A stretch of 36,094 nt of DNA, taken from Bacteroidales bacterium UBA2287 (lineage in GTDB: Bacteria; Bacteroidota; Bacteroidia; Bacteroidales; Tenuifilaceae). Below, piece after piece: positions 21,970 through 30,113 of this stretch (position 1 is its first letter; the number at the start of each line of letters is the position of its first letter). The position numbers were made by a program, and so were the translations under genes. The notes under the pieces were generated by a model. It saw only the letters and a program-made list of their open reading frames with translations. It made no database searches and had not been told where the DNA came from. Where the stretch lies: positions 4,748 through 40,841 of the forward strand of contig DDWL01000025.1 in NCBI GenBank assembly GCA_002345675.1, written 5' to 3'.

Positions 21970-24096
21970 CTACTCTTTCTTTTCGGGTTTAGGAAGAAGT
22001 ACTTTGCGCGAAAGTTTGAGTTTTCCAGTTTTCTTGTCGGCTTCAATAAGCTTAACCTCAATCATATCGCCTTCTTTAAGAACGTCTTCAACCTTCTCAA
22101 CTCGTTCCCAAGAAATTTCCGAAATGTGGAGCAAGCCATCTTTACCAGGAACAATTTCAACGAAAGCGCCAAAAGGCATAATCGACTTAACTTTCCCTGT
22201 GTAAGTTTCACCTACTTCAGGAACAGCTACGATACCTTTAACCCATTTAACAGCTTTGTTACGTGAGTCGGCATTGTCGGCAAAAATGGTTACAATACCC
22301 ATATTGTCATCTTCTTCGATGTTTATGGTTGCACCACTTTCGCGTTGAATTTCTTGAATAATTTTACCGCCTGGGCCAATAACGGCACCAATCATATCGC
22401 GAGGTATGCGGAACTGCTCAATGCGTGGGGTGTGAGGTTTAAGTTCGGCACGAGGCTCCGAAATGGTGCTTAGCATGCGGTCGAGAATGTGAAGACGACC
22501 TTCGCGTGCCTGAGCAAGTGCGTTTGCAAGTACTTCGTACGATAACCCATCAACCTTAATGTCCATTTGAGTGGCTGTAATGCCATCCTTTGTACCTGTA
22601 ACCTTAAAGTCCATGTCGCCTAAGTGATCCTCGTCGCCAAGAATATCGGAAAGAATTGCGTAGCGTTTACTACCGGCTTCGGTTATTAAACCCATTGCAA
22701 TACCCGATACAGGCTTGGTGATTTTAATTCCAGCATCCATAAGGGCAAGAGTTCCTGCGCAAACGGTTGCCATTGACGATGAACCGTTCGATTCGAGGAT
22801 ATCGCTAACAATACGAACTGTATATGGATTGTCGGAACCTTTAGGGATCATATTTTTAAGCGCACGGTGAGCAAGGTTTCCGTGGCCAACTTCGCGACGG
22901 CTTAAGCCACGTGCTGGGCGAGCGTCTCCTGTTGAAAATGGTGGAAAGTTGTAGTGAAGCATAAATTTCTCACTTCCCTTTTGAAGAACTTCGTCGATAA
23001 TTTTTTCGTCGAGTTTGGTGCCAAGGGTTACAGTGGTAAGGGATTGAGTTTCGCCTCTGGTGAAAAGGGCTGAGCCGTGAGCTGCTGGTAAAAAGTCAAC
23101 TTCGCTTTCAATTTGGCGAATCTGGTTGGTTTTACGGCCATCGAGGCGAATGCTGTCGTTAAGTATCATGTTCCGCATGGCATCCTTTTCTACCTGATGG
23201 TAGTAACGCGAAACCAGCGATTTTTTTGCATCGCGATCTTCTTCGGGAAGCGATAGCATGAAGTCTTCCTTAATTTTTGCGAACTCGTCGGAACGCTCGT
23301 GCTTAGGAAGCATCGACTTAGCAACGGTGTATGCGCGATTATAGCAAAATTCGTGAACCTGTTTTTTTAGATCTGCGTCGTTGGTTTCGTGGCAGTACTC
23401 ACGCTTAATAATACCAAGCTCTTTGCTCAGTTCCATTTGAATAAGGCAATGCTTTTTAATGGTATCGTGGGCAAGCTTAATGGCTTCGAGCATTACATCT
23501 TCCGAAACTTCTTTCATTTCGCCTTCAACCATTAAAATATTGTCGTAGGTGGCGCCAACCATTATTTCGAGGTCGGCATTTTCGAGTTGGCTATACGATG
23601 GGTTAACAACAAATTGTCCGTTAATGCGAGCAACTCGAACTTCGGAAATTGGTCCATGAAATGGAACATTCGATACAGCAAGGGCTGCAGAGGCTGCAAG
23701 ACCTGCAAGAGCATCGGGGGGAGTATCCTTGTCGGCCGATATTAGGTTAATAGTTACAAATGTGTCGGCGTGAAAATCTTCGGGAAATAGAGGACGAAGC
23801 GCTCTGTCGACAAGCCTAGCAATAAGGATTTCGTAGTCGGAAGGACGAGCTTCGCGTTTCATAAAACCGCCTGGGAAACGCCCGCTGGCGGCGAATTTTT
23901 CTTTGTACTCTACGCTAAGGGGCATAAAGTCAACATCTTCTTTGGCGTCTTTGGCGCTAACCACGGTGGCTAACAGCATGGTTTTTCCCATGCGAACTAC
24001 AACTGACCCGTCGGCCTGCCGAGCTAGTTTCCCAGTCTCGATGACGATGGACCTTCCATCGCCTAAGTCAATTGATTTGCTTACAACTTTAAACAT
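21970..24096 (-). CDS. pnp: polyribonucleotide nucleotidyltransferase (PNPase)
   Basis: A 708-residue 3'-5' phosphorolytic exoribonuclease, a trimer that degrades mRNA. The two RNase PH-like domains cover roughly residues 1-220 and 310-540 (for example FPPFSTGDARPARGLSRREV and SSSMATVCAGTLALMDAG). A KH domain follows near 555-615 (MIGAVIGPGGKIIQEIQ) and an S1 domain near 625-695 (YTGKVKSIMPFGAFVEIVPG). The start was chosen at the ATG at 24096 (MFKVVSKSIDLGDGRS) because the family begins there; the open frame extends 35 codons upstream across the hairpin region. It is downstream of rpsO, the classical arrangement, and probably co-transcribed with it or read from RNA that passes the terminator. 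Confidence 0.97.
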   Translation of the reverse strand: MFKVVSKSIDLGDGRSIVIETGKLARQADGSVVVRMGKTMLLATVVSAKDAKEDVDFMPLSVEYKEKFAASGRFPGGFMKREARPSDYEILIARLVDRALRPLFPEDFHADTFVTINLISADKDTPPDALAGLAASAALAVSNVPFHGPISEVRVARINGQFVVNPSYSQLENADLEIMVGATYDNILMVEGEMKEVSEDVMLEAIKLAHDTIKKHCLIQMELSKELGIIKREYCHETNDADLKKQVHEFCYNRAYTVAKSMLPKHERSDEFAKIKEDFMLSLPEEDRDAKKSLVSRYYHQVEKDAMRNMILNDSIRLDGRKTNQIRQIESEVDFLPAAHGSALFTRGETQSLTTVTLGTKLDEKIIDEVLQKGSEKFMLHYNFPPFSTGDARPARGLSRREVGHGNLAHRALKNMIPKGSDNPYTVRIVSDILESNGSSSMATVCAGTLALMDAGIKITKPVSGIAMGLITEAGSKRYAILSDILGDEDHLGDMDFKVTGTKDGITATQMDIKVDGLSYEVLANALAQAREGRLHILDRMLSTISEPRAELKPHTPRIEQFRIPRDMIGAVIGPGGKIIQEIQRESGATINIEEDDNMGIVTIFADNADSRNKAVKWVKGIVAVPEVGETYTGKVKSIMPFGAFVEIVPGKDGLLHISEISWERVEKVEDVLKEGDMIEVKLIEADKKTGKLKLSRKVLLPKPEKKE

Positions 24097-24133
24097 ATAA
24101 TTATTGGTATTGATAAATAATTTGATAAACAGA

Positions 24134-24166
24134 AAATCAGAGGGAAATGTTTTTCTCCTCTGATTT
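24134..24166 (-). promoter_or_regulatory. leader hairpin of pnp
   Basis: Ten-base arms AAATCAGAGG (24134-24143) and CCTCTGATTT (24157-24166), with GAAA/TTTC able to extend the stem inward past a mismatch. It has no T run and sits about 38 bases upstream of the pnp ATG, like the RNase III-cleaved hairpin by which PNPase controls its own mRNA in E. coli. That function here is inference. Confidence 0.5.
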
Positions 24167-24182
24167 GAAAAGAATGTGGTGC

Positions 24183-24214
24183 AAAAAAAGGCAATTCGCA
24201 AATTGCCTTTTTTT
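24183..24214 (-). terminator. terminator or attenuator after rpsO
   Basis: Perfect 14-base arms (AAAAAAAGGCAATT and AATTGCCTTTTTTT) with a 4-base loop, ending in seven T on the minus strand, six bases after the rpsO stop codon. Partial read-through would feed pnp, for which no separate promoter was seen. Confidence 0.85.
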
Positions 24215-24219
24215 GTTTC

Positions 24220-24492
24220 TTACTTTCTTAGGTTTAGAACCTTAATGATTGCACGGTATCTTTCAATGTCCTGATCTTTTAGGTAGTCCAACAGCCTCCT
24301 ACGCTTACCCACTAACTTTAATAGCGAGCGCTGAGTGCCGTAATCCTTACGGTGCTTTTTCAGATGCTCAGTTAAGTGGTTAATACGGTAGGAAAATAAT
24401 GCTATTTGGCTCTCTGCGGAACCGGTGTCATTATTAGACTTTCCGTACTGTTCGAAAATTTCCTGCTTCTTTTCTGCGGTTAAATAATCCAT
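24220..24492 (-). CDS. rpsO: 30S ribosomal protein S15 (uS15)
   Basis: A 90-residue ribosomal protein that binds 16S rRNA early in small-subunit assembly. The family pattern is clear: MDYLTAEKKQEIFEQYGKS, DTGSAESQIALFSYRINHLT, HLKKHRKDYGTQRSLL, then KLVGKRRRLLDYL. The start at 24492 is preferred over the frame opening 11 codons earlier because S15 proteins start just before the first helix. A TACCTTTG -7 box lies 45 bases upstream. It precedes pnp. Confidence 0.97.
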   Translation of the reverse strand: MDYLTAEKKQEIFEQYGKSNNDTGSAESQIALFSYRINHLTEHLKKHRKDYGTQRSLLKLVGKRRRLLDYLKDQDIERYRAIIKVLNLRK

Positions 24493-24536
24493 AGTACACT
24501 TTGTTTGTGGGTAAGTTATTCGCACAATTCGAGGTG

Positions 24537-24544
24537 CAAAGGTA
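24537..24544 (-). promoter_or_regulatory. -7 box of rpsO
   Basis: TACCTTTG on the minus strand matches TAnnTTTG, with a leader of roughly 38 bases. The upstream in-frame codon at 24525 would fall inside or right next to the transcription start, supporting the start at 24492. Confidence 0.55.
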
Positions 24545-24643
24545 AAACCTTTTTTTTAATAAATTTCTACAGATACTCTCTTTTTTTACTAACAATTATA
24601 ATTTTCAACTACTTGTTTTGGCTGAATTACTTATATGGAGCGA

Positions 24644-25939
24644 CTATAGATGGGTTTGGGTGTCGCTACTCTTTTTTAAAAGAATTTTTGTGCCTACATG
24701 GCAAAAAAGGCATTTACGACGGTCGCAATACTTTGTTTTAAGCTGTACTAGCGATTGCGACATAAATGCACTGTCGATTTTTAGTCCTGAGTTTGTAAAC
24801 CCTGTTACAATCGAATTCTTTTCCGATTTCAATTCTTCGAGAAGATTAATGGCCTTGTTGGTGAGGGTTTGATTGTTACGCGATTTGCCGTAGGCAAAAA
24901 GGAATGGAACTACCGAGTTAATGACAATAATGGAAACTGTATCGGAGCCAAGTCGTTTAATGCTTTTTTTCGATTCTTTATCGAATGTATAGTGTGTTTC
25001 CCAGTATTCCGATGTGGTTACAGTGAAGAGTTTTTCGAATTCTTTCAAATTTTTTGCCTCTAAGGCTTTCGAGAATAGACCCGACGATTGATGAATTAAC
25101 TTGGCAAATTGAGCAAGCCTAATTGTAGGAAAGGCAACAGGCCTAAGTCTCATAAATTTCCACAGATGGCTTGGTATAGGGTTTAGCTGATGCTTTTGTT
25201 TTAAGTAGCCATACTCCTTTTTTAAAACATTGAAGTAATTGTCGCTGTTTGATGTGTTCTCTAGCAGCCCCGCTTGCCCCAAAAGCATCGCTTCGAGTTG
25301 GGTAAGGTTATTCTTAATTTTTGAAAGGTATTTTAAAGGAGTTGACTTTGAAACTAACTCGAAGGGTAACGCATTTATTTTTAAGCCAAAGCTACGAGCA
25401 ACAGAATGGTAAAAGGCATCCTCCCACGAAAAGTTGTTTGCCTGCATTTCGGCAAGTATTTCTTCCGTTTTTTCTTCCATGCGTTCAACGCTCAGCGCCG
25501 ATAGCCATAGATTTAGCGAGATTGATGGGAATTGACCAATGACATCGGCACAAGGAATCCATTTACCCGAGGCAACTAACCGTTGAAGTTCCCATTCGAG
25601 TTCGTTTGGGTAAGGAATTTCGAGAGTAGGAATTATTTCGCCCTTGCTATTGTGCGTGAGGCAATCGTTTTGTGCAACAACATGAAGAATAACGCTGTCG
25701 TACTGTGAATTGCGTTGATGCTTGTGTTTTTCCCAATCCGACGATTTAACGTGTATTTCTATATTTCCAGCCCAAGTAGTGCTAGCAATTTTAACCTTTG
25801 CGTTAAAAAAATCGGGACCCGAGTTGAAGTTGTGTTCCCCAGGGTCGATAATTTCAACTTGCTCGCCAGTTGAACAAACAAGTTTGCTAAGCTTGGAGTG
25901 GTTATACTGCCACTGAAAATGAAGTAAATCTTCGGTCAT
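24644..25939 (-). CDS. DUF2851 family protein
   Basis: A 431-residue protein of a Bacteroidota-specific family of unknown function. Recognisable family blocks are MTEDLLHFQWQY at the start, GEHNFNSGPDFFNAKVKI (about 34-51), WAGNIEIHVKSSDW (about 56-69), and a C-terminal region with RLRPVAFPTIRLAQFA. Near the C-terminus is a cysteine pair (KCLFCHVG), as in a small metal-binding knuckle. The ATG at 25939 was chosen; the frame extends five codons to a TTG, which is less likely. A TACTTTTG -7 box lies about 80 bases upstream. It is transcribed away from the large sensor gene at 26315. Confidence 0.93.
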   Translation of the reverse strand: MTEDLLHFQWQYNHSKLSKLVCSTGEQVEIIDPGEHNFNSGPDFFNAKVKIASTTWAGNIEIHVKSSDWEKHKHQRNSQYDSVILHVVAQNDCLTHNSKGEIIPTLEIPYPNELEWELQRLVASGKWIPCADVIGQFPSISLNLWLSALSVERMEEKTEEILAEMQANNFSWEDAFYHSVARSFGLKINALPFELVSKSTPLKYLSKIKNNLTQLEAMLLGQAGLLENTSNSDNYFNVLKKEYGYLKQKHQLNPIPSHLWKFMRLRPVAFPTIRLAQFAKLIHQSSGLFSKALEAKNLKEFEKLFTVTTSEYWETHYTFDKESKKSIKRLGSDTVSIIVINSVVPFLFAYGKSRNNQTLTNKAINLLEELKSEKNSIVTGFTNSGLKIDSAFMSQSLVQLKTKYCDRRKCLFCHVGTKILLKKSSDTQTHL

Positions 25940-26314
25940 TAATTTAGGTTTCAATTAGCCCGGTAAACTTATTAATTTAAAATAATTTGGAAAAATAAAA
26001 TGCTCAAATTGTGCAAATGCAAAAGTAGACGATAGATTAAGTTTAGTTAACTTGTTCGATTATTCGATTATTTTCAAAAAAAAAACTATTAGCACAGCCC
26101 GACTTGTGCTTTTAAGACAACGTAATTACCAGAAATATAGTTGACTACATTTTTTATTAACTTTAAAAATAGAACTCAGTTTAAATTCTAAACCTTTTTA
26201 GCCCTACTTTTCGTAAAAACAAGCTATAATTACAATTGATTATATCGATTTAATGTTGAATTTTTTATTTATATGAATTGATGTGCGTGTGAATTATTTA
26301 TTAACCAGCAATAA
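25940..26314. other. divergent intergenic region, DUF2851 and sensor genes
   Basis: A 375-base AT-rich region without a gene. It has the minus-strand -7 box at 26020-26027, a short tandem repeat (TCGATTAT twice, 26056-26071) and a ten-base A tract just after it. No plus-strand TAnnTTTG promoter for the sensor gene was recognised. Confidence 0.55.
26020..26027 (-). promoter_or_regulatory. -7 box of the DUF2851 gene
   Basis: TACTTTTG on the minus strand matches TAnnTTTG; the leader would be about 75 bases. No clear -33 box. Confidence 0.4.
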
Positions 26315-29300
26315 ATGATAGAGTTAATAAGGAAGTTTTCGCTTGTTTTGGTTTTAGTTGTCTCTGCTTTTGTTTTAGTTTTTGCTAGTACCAAAGAAAA
26401 AGGCAAGTATCCAATAGTTTACTTTTCGCATCGTGACTATAGCGCTCATTCGCAGAATTGGGCAATAGTTCAAGATAGCCGAGGGCTAATTTATGTTGCC
26501 AACAATAATGGTATACTTGAGTATGATGGCAGCGAATGGCGAAAAATTTCGGTTAATGGGTCGCTTGTTCGTAGTCTCGAGGTTGATAATGCTGGAAGAA
26601 TTTGGGTAGGAGGTCAGGACGAACTTGGTTATCTAGCCGCCGATTCACTTGGTTCAATGAAATTTTTCTCGCTTCTTTCAACCATTAGTGAATCGTGCAA
26701 GCCAATAGGACTTGTTCGCCAAGTGTACTCTACAACAAGCGGTGTTTATTTTAGCACCAATAATTGCATTATTAATATTCACGAGGGAATTAGTAAGGTA
26801 TACAAACCCGAAACTATTTTTCACAGAACATACTCGGTAAACAATAAATTATTTTCGGTTCAACCCGAAGTTGGGCTTACAATGGCTGTTGGCGACAGTA
26901 TGATTCTTGTAGCCGATGGAACAAGGTTCGCTAAAATGCGCATTTATTGCATGTTACCATTCGATAGTCAGCACATTCTTATAGGGACCCAATCCGAAGG
27001 TTTTTTACTTTACAAAACAAAGTTTCTCGATTCGCAAGCTAGTTCGCTAAAGGAGGACGTAATTGTGCCCTTTAAAACTTCCGACGATAACTTTTTTAAA
27101 TCGAACTGGATATACTGTGCCACACCCCTTTCGAATGGAACTTTTGCCATTGGAACATACAGAGGAGGAGCAGCAATTTTAAATTCAAAAGGTGAAGTTG
27201 TACGCTATATAAATAAGGAATATGGTTTAAAAGATGAAACGGTTTGGTATGTTAATACCGACAACCATGAAAATTTATGGTTTGCCCTAAATAATGGCAT
27301 TGCATATACAAACACTTCGGCAGCCATTACAAGTTGGAGCGAAGAAGCAGGTCTACACGGAGTTGTACAGTCGTCGGCAAAGTTTAAAGGGAACTTGTTT
27401 GTTAGCACAAACTCAGGAGTACACATATACTCTAACGATAAATTTGACCGAGTAAAGGACGTTAAAAATCTTTCGTGGGATATGAAGTCAGTAGTTGCCA
27501 TGGATGGTAACTCGGCACTTTTTATTGCAACGGGCGAAGGGGTATTTGTTTTGGAAAGTGGAAAATCTATTACGGTTTTAAATGGCAGCAAACCCAGTTT
27601 TACCTTTTTAGAATCACAATATTTTAAAGACATTATTTATGTTGCACAGTACGAGGGACTTGGGGTAATTTCCCGAAGAAATGGGCGATGGGTATACTTA
27701 GGGCAATTTTCAAACATTAATGGAAGAGTAGTTAGTATTGCTGAAGAAAAAGATGGAAATATATGGTTTCTCGAGAGGTATAAAGGTGTGTCGAAAGCAA
27801 AAATAAGTTCCCCAACTTCACTCTTAGTTGACTCGCTTGTAACATATACCGAATTCCCTTTTAACCCAAAGTTGGACGATGATGCAGAGGTGCATGTAAT
27901 TAGTAACGACATTAAGGTTTCGTCGAACAGGGGTTTGTCGCACTTTTCGCAAAACGAAAACAAGTTTGTGCCCGATAGTTCGCTGGGTGTTGAGTTTGCA
28001 AACTCATCAATGGGGTTGCGAGTTTTTCAACTCGATGAAAATGGCTACTTGTGGTACGAAGCCTACAAGGAGGATTATAGCCGTTGGATTGAACGTGCAG
28101 TTTTACAAAACGATGGAACTTTTTCTCGCCTAACAGGCGAGTTTAATGCCATTCCACGAATGATTTTTTATGGTTTACAGGTTGAACCAACCGGTGTTGC
28201 ATGGTTCTCGGGATCCGACGCATTATACCGATACGACCCAGAAGAGGAAACAAAAGCAACAAGATTACCGCGTGTTCTAATTCGTGAGGTTACTATAGCT
28301 AATGGAAGTGCTATTTTTAATGGCGCTTTTAAGTATAAATGTGCCGATGGAAATTATGGGTGTACAGGTTTTAGCCAGCAGGAGGGCGATATTCCAGTAA
28401 TTGACTATAGCAATAATTCCTTTTCCTTTAGTTATTCAACACCGTTTTTCGATCAGGTTAATAAGGCTAAATATTCGGCTTTTCTCGAAGGTTTCGATAA
28501 GCAGTGGTCCGATTGGTCGCCCGTTAACCATAAGGAGTATACAAATTTGCCCCACGGAAAGTATACGTTTCAGGTAAAAACACTTAATGTTTACGATGTT
28601 GAAAGTGCTGTTGCAACGTATTCGTTTGTAATTGAGCGACCTTGGTATTTTTACCAAATTTCTTACATTCTTTACCTCATTTTGCTGGTTGCCATTGTAG
28701 CTTTTTCGGTGTGGGTTAAAACACGAATGCTAAAGCATTCGAATATTAAGCTTCAGCTTCTTGTAAACGACCGAACAAAGGAAATTATGGAGCAGCAGGT
28801 CGAAATTATGGAGAAAAACGAAGAACTTTCGCAGCAAAAGGAAGAACTACAAGCTCAACGCGACGATTTAATAAATCAGAACAAGAATATAAATTCCAGT
28901 TTACAGTATGCTGTAACCATTCAACAATCGATACTACCCGAAAAAAGCCATTTAAACCACCTTTTCGAAAACTTCGTAATTTACCTTCCTAAAGATGTTG
29001 TTTCGGGCGACTTTTACTGGGTTTCGCATTGGCCTGCTAAGGGCAAATCGTACGAAAAAGTTTTTATTGCCATTGTCGATTGTACTGGTCATGGGGTTCC
29101 AGGCGCATTTATGAGCATGATTGGGAGTAGGCTTTTAAGCGAAATTGTTAACGAACGAAAAATTCATAGCCCCGAGCAAATACTTGCAGAGCTCGACATT
29201 GCAGTGAATACAGTACTGCACCAGCAGTCGTCCGATAATTTCGATGGCATGGATGTGGCACTTTGTTGCCTAACCTATAAGCAAAAAGGCGAGATAGACA

Positions 29301-29686
29301 TTACGTATGCAGGCGCAAACCGACCAATGTATTACCATAAAAAGAACTCGACAAAAATGGAAATTGTTAAGGGTAATCGAAGGTCGATAGGTGGAATGAT
29401 GCCCGAACTGGATATGCTGTTCGAAAATAAGTATTTAACCCTTGAGTCTGGCGATTCGGTGTTTTTGTATACCGATGGCATGCCCGATCAGAATAACTTT
29501 ATGAGCAAAAAATTTACTTCGTGCCGATTAAATACTTTTATTCTGAGCTGTATTGATAAACCAATGGACAATATAGGTTCATACCTTTTAAGTGAGTTTA
29601 ATGGATTTAAGGAGGGAGCCACCCAGCGCGACGACATTACAGTTATTGGATTAAGGCTCCCAAATGTTAATAATCCGGTTGAGTAA
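26315..29686 (+). CDS. beta-propeller sensor with SpoIIE-type serine phosphatase
   Basis: An 1123-residue transmembrane signalling protein. Signal peptide or first anchor at 1-25; a periplasmic two-component-regulator-type beta-propeller from about 40 to 660 (repeats such as DNAGRIWVGGQDELGYL, DNHENLWFALNNGIAYT and EKDGNIWFLERYKGVS); a Y_Y_Y domain around 690-770 (YSAFLEGFDKQWSDWSPVNH); a membrane helix at 775-798; a coiled coil to about 865; and a cytoplasmic SpoIIE/PP2C phosphatase from 890 to the end, with metal-binding motifs SGDFYW, DCTGHGVPGAFMS, DGMDVALC and QRDDITVIG. It resembles the sensors of hybrid two-component systems, but the kinase is replaced by a phosphatase. Its target, typically an STAS-type antagonist protein, is not encoded next to it. 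Confidence 0.93.
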   Translation: MIELIRKFSLVLVLVVSAFVLVFASTKEKGKYPIVYFSHRDYSAHSQNWAIVQDSRGLIYVANNNGILEYDGSEWRKISVNGSLVRSLEVDNAGRIWVGGQDELGYLAADSLGSMKFFSLLSTISESCKPIGLVRQVYSTTSGVYFSTNNCIINIHEGISKVYKPETIFHRTYSVNNKLFSVQPEVGLTMAVGDSMILVADGTRFAKMRIYCMLPFDSQHILIGTQSEGFLLYKTKFLDSQASSLKEDVIVPFKTSDDNFFKSNWIYCATPLSNGTFAIGTYRGGAAILNSKGEVVRYINKEYGLKDETVWYVNTDNHENLWFALNNGIAYTNTSAAITSWSEEAGLHGVVQSSAKFKGNLFVSTNSGVHIYSNDKFDRVKDVKNLSWDMKSVVAMDGNSALFIATGEGVFVLESGKSITVLNGSKPSFTFLESQYFKDIIYVAQYEGLGVISRRNGRWVYLGQFSNINGRVVSIAEEKDGNIWFLERYKGVSKAKISSPTSLLVDSLVTYTEFPFNPKLDDDAEVHVISNDIKVSSNRGLSHFSQNENKFVPDSSLGVEFANSSMGLRVFQLDENGYLWYEAYKEDYSRWIERAVLQNDGTFSRLTGEFNAIPRMIFYGLQVEPTGVAWFSGSDALYRYDPEEETKATRLPRVLIREVTIANGSAIFNGAFKYKCADGNYGCTGFSQQEGDIPVIDYSNNSFSFSYSTPFFDQVNKAKYSAFLEGFDKQWSDWSPVNHKEYTNLPHGKYTFQVKTLNVYDVESAVATYSFVIERPWYFYQISYILYLILLVAIVAFSVWVKTRMLKHSNIKLQLLVNDRTKEIMEQQVEIMEKNEELSQQKEELQAQRDDLINQNKNINSSLQYAVTIQQSILPEKSHLNHLFENFVIYLPKDVVSGDFYWVSHWPAKGKSYEKVFIAIVDCTGHGVPGAFMSMIGSRLLSEIVNERKIHSPEQILAELDIAVNTVLHQQSSDNFDGMDVALCCLTYKQKGEIDITYAGANRPMYYHKKNSTKMEIVKGNRRSIGGMMPELDMLFENKYLTLESGDSVFLYTDGMPDQNNFMSKKFTSCRLNTFILSCIDKPMDNIGSYLLSEFNGFKEGATQRDDITVIGLRLPNVNNPVE

Positions 29687-29716
29687 TTCTGCCTTTATAA
29701 AAATTGAAATTAATTA

Positions 29717-29755
29717 AAAATGCCAGTACAGCATTAATTGTTGCACTGGCATTTT
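29717..29755 (+). terminator. terminator of the sensor gene
   Basis: Perfect 11-base arms AAAATGCCAGT and ACTGGCATTTT around a 17-base loop, 30 bases after the stop codon, ending in a short T run. Confidence 0.85.
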
Positions 29756-29806
29756 AGTATGAGAATATATTAACGTATGAAGAAATTACATTAAGGAGTG
29801 AAAATT

Positions 29807-29838
29807 TTGATGATTTTGCATTAATGCAAAATCATCAA
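29807..29838. repeat. perfect 32-base palindrome
   Basis: TTGATGATTTTGCATT is followed at once by its exact reverse complement. It has no loop or T run. A degenerate relative lies at 6268-6300. Confidence 0.85.
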
Positions 29839-29845
29839 CTCTGTG

Positions 29846-29863
29846 CCCCGATAGTTATCGGGG
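29846..29863. repeat. CCCCGATA hairpin flanked by short direct repeats
   Basis: CCCCGATAGTTATCGGGG forms an 8-base stem with a 2-base loop. It is flanked on both sides by TCTGTG (29840-29845 and 29864-29869). Similar CCCGATA/TATCGGG hairpins recur in other Bacteroidota genomes as far as I recall. Confidence 0.7.
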
Positions 29864-30113
29864 TCTGTGCTTATCAAAAACAATTAGCGTCAATATCGTA
29901 AATTCGTAACCTATTTTAAAACAACCAATTTGTAAAATGCAAAATATAAAAATCTCTGAGTTTAAAATATAAAATAACGGCTCAGCTAATCAGATAGTTA
30001 CAAAAGCAATTAAGCCTATATTTTATTCTAATACATCAAAGCTTTCAAGCCGTTATAGTCAATATTTCACTTGCTTTCGGGCAAGTTGGGGGAATTACGC
30101 CGAACTAACGTTA

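Larger units (their letters stand above)
29687..30113. other. intergenic region rich in inverted repeats
   Basis: About 430 bases without a gene. In order it holds a terminator (29717-29755), a perfect 32-base palindrome (29807-29838), a CCCCGATA hairpin (29846-29863), distant inverted arms ATAACGGCT/AGCCGTTAT (29974-29982 and 30048-30056) and a small hairpin ACTTGC/GCAAGT (30069-30086) next to the end of pruA. Confidence 0.7.

Noticed and set aside
24097..24201. N-terminal extension of PNPase by 35 residues
   Set aside because: It would translate the leader hairpin and the rpsO terminator; the family starts at MFKVVSKSIDLG.
26056..26071. TCGATTAT tandem repeat as an iteron or CRISPR-like array
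   Set aside because: Only two copies of eight bases; too short for an origin or array claim.
29974..30056. ATAACGGCT/AGCCGTTAT arms as a structured RNA or attachment site
   Set aside because: Nine-base arms 65 bases apart can arise by chance; nothing nearby supports a riboswitch or recombination site.
30069..30086. ACTTGC/GCAAGT hairpin as terminator of pruA
   Set aside because: A six-base stem without a T run on the minus strand is weak, so it is not called as a terminator.
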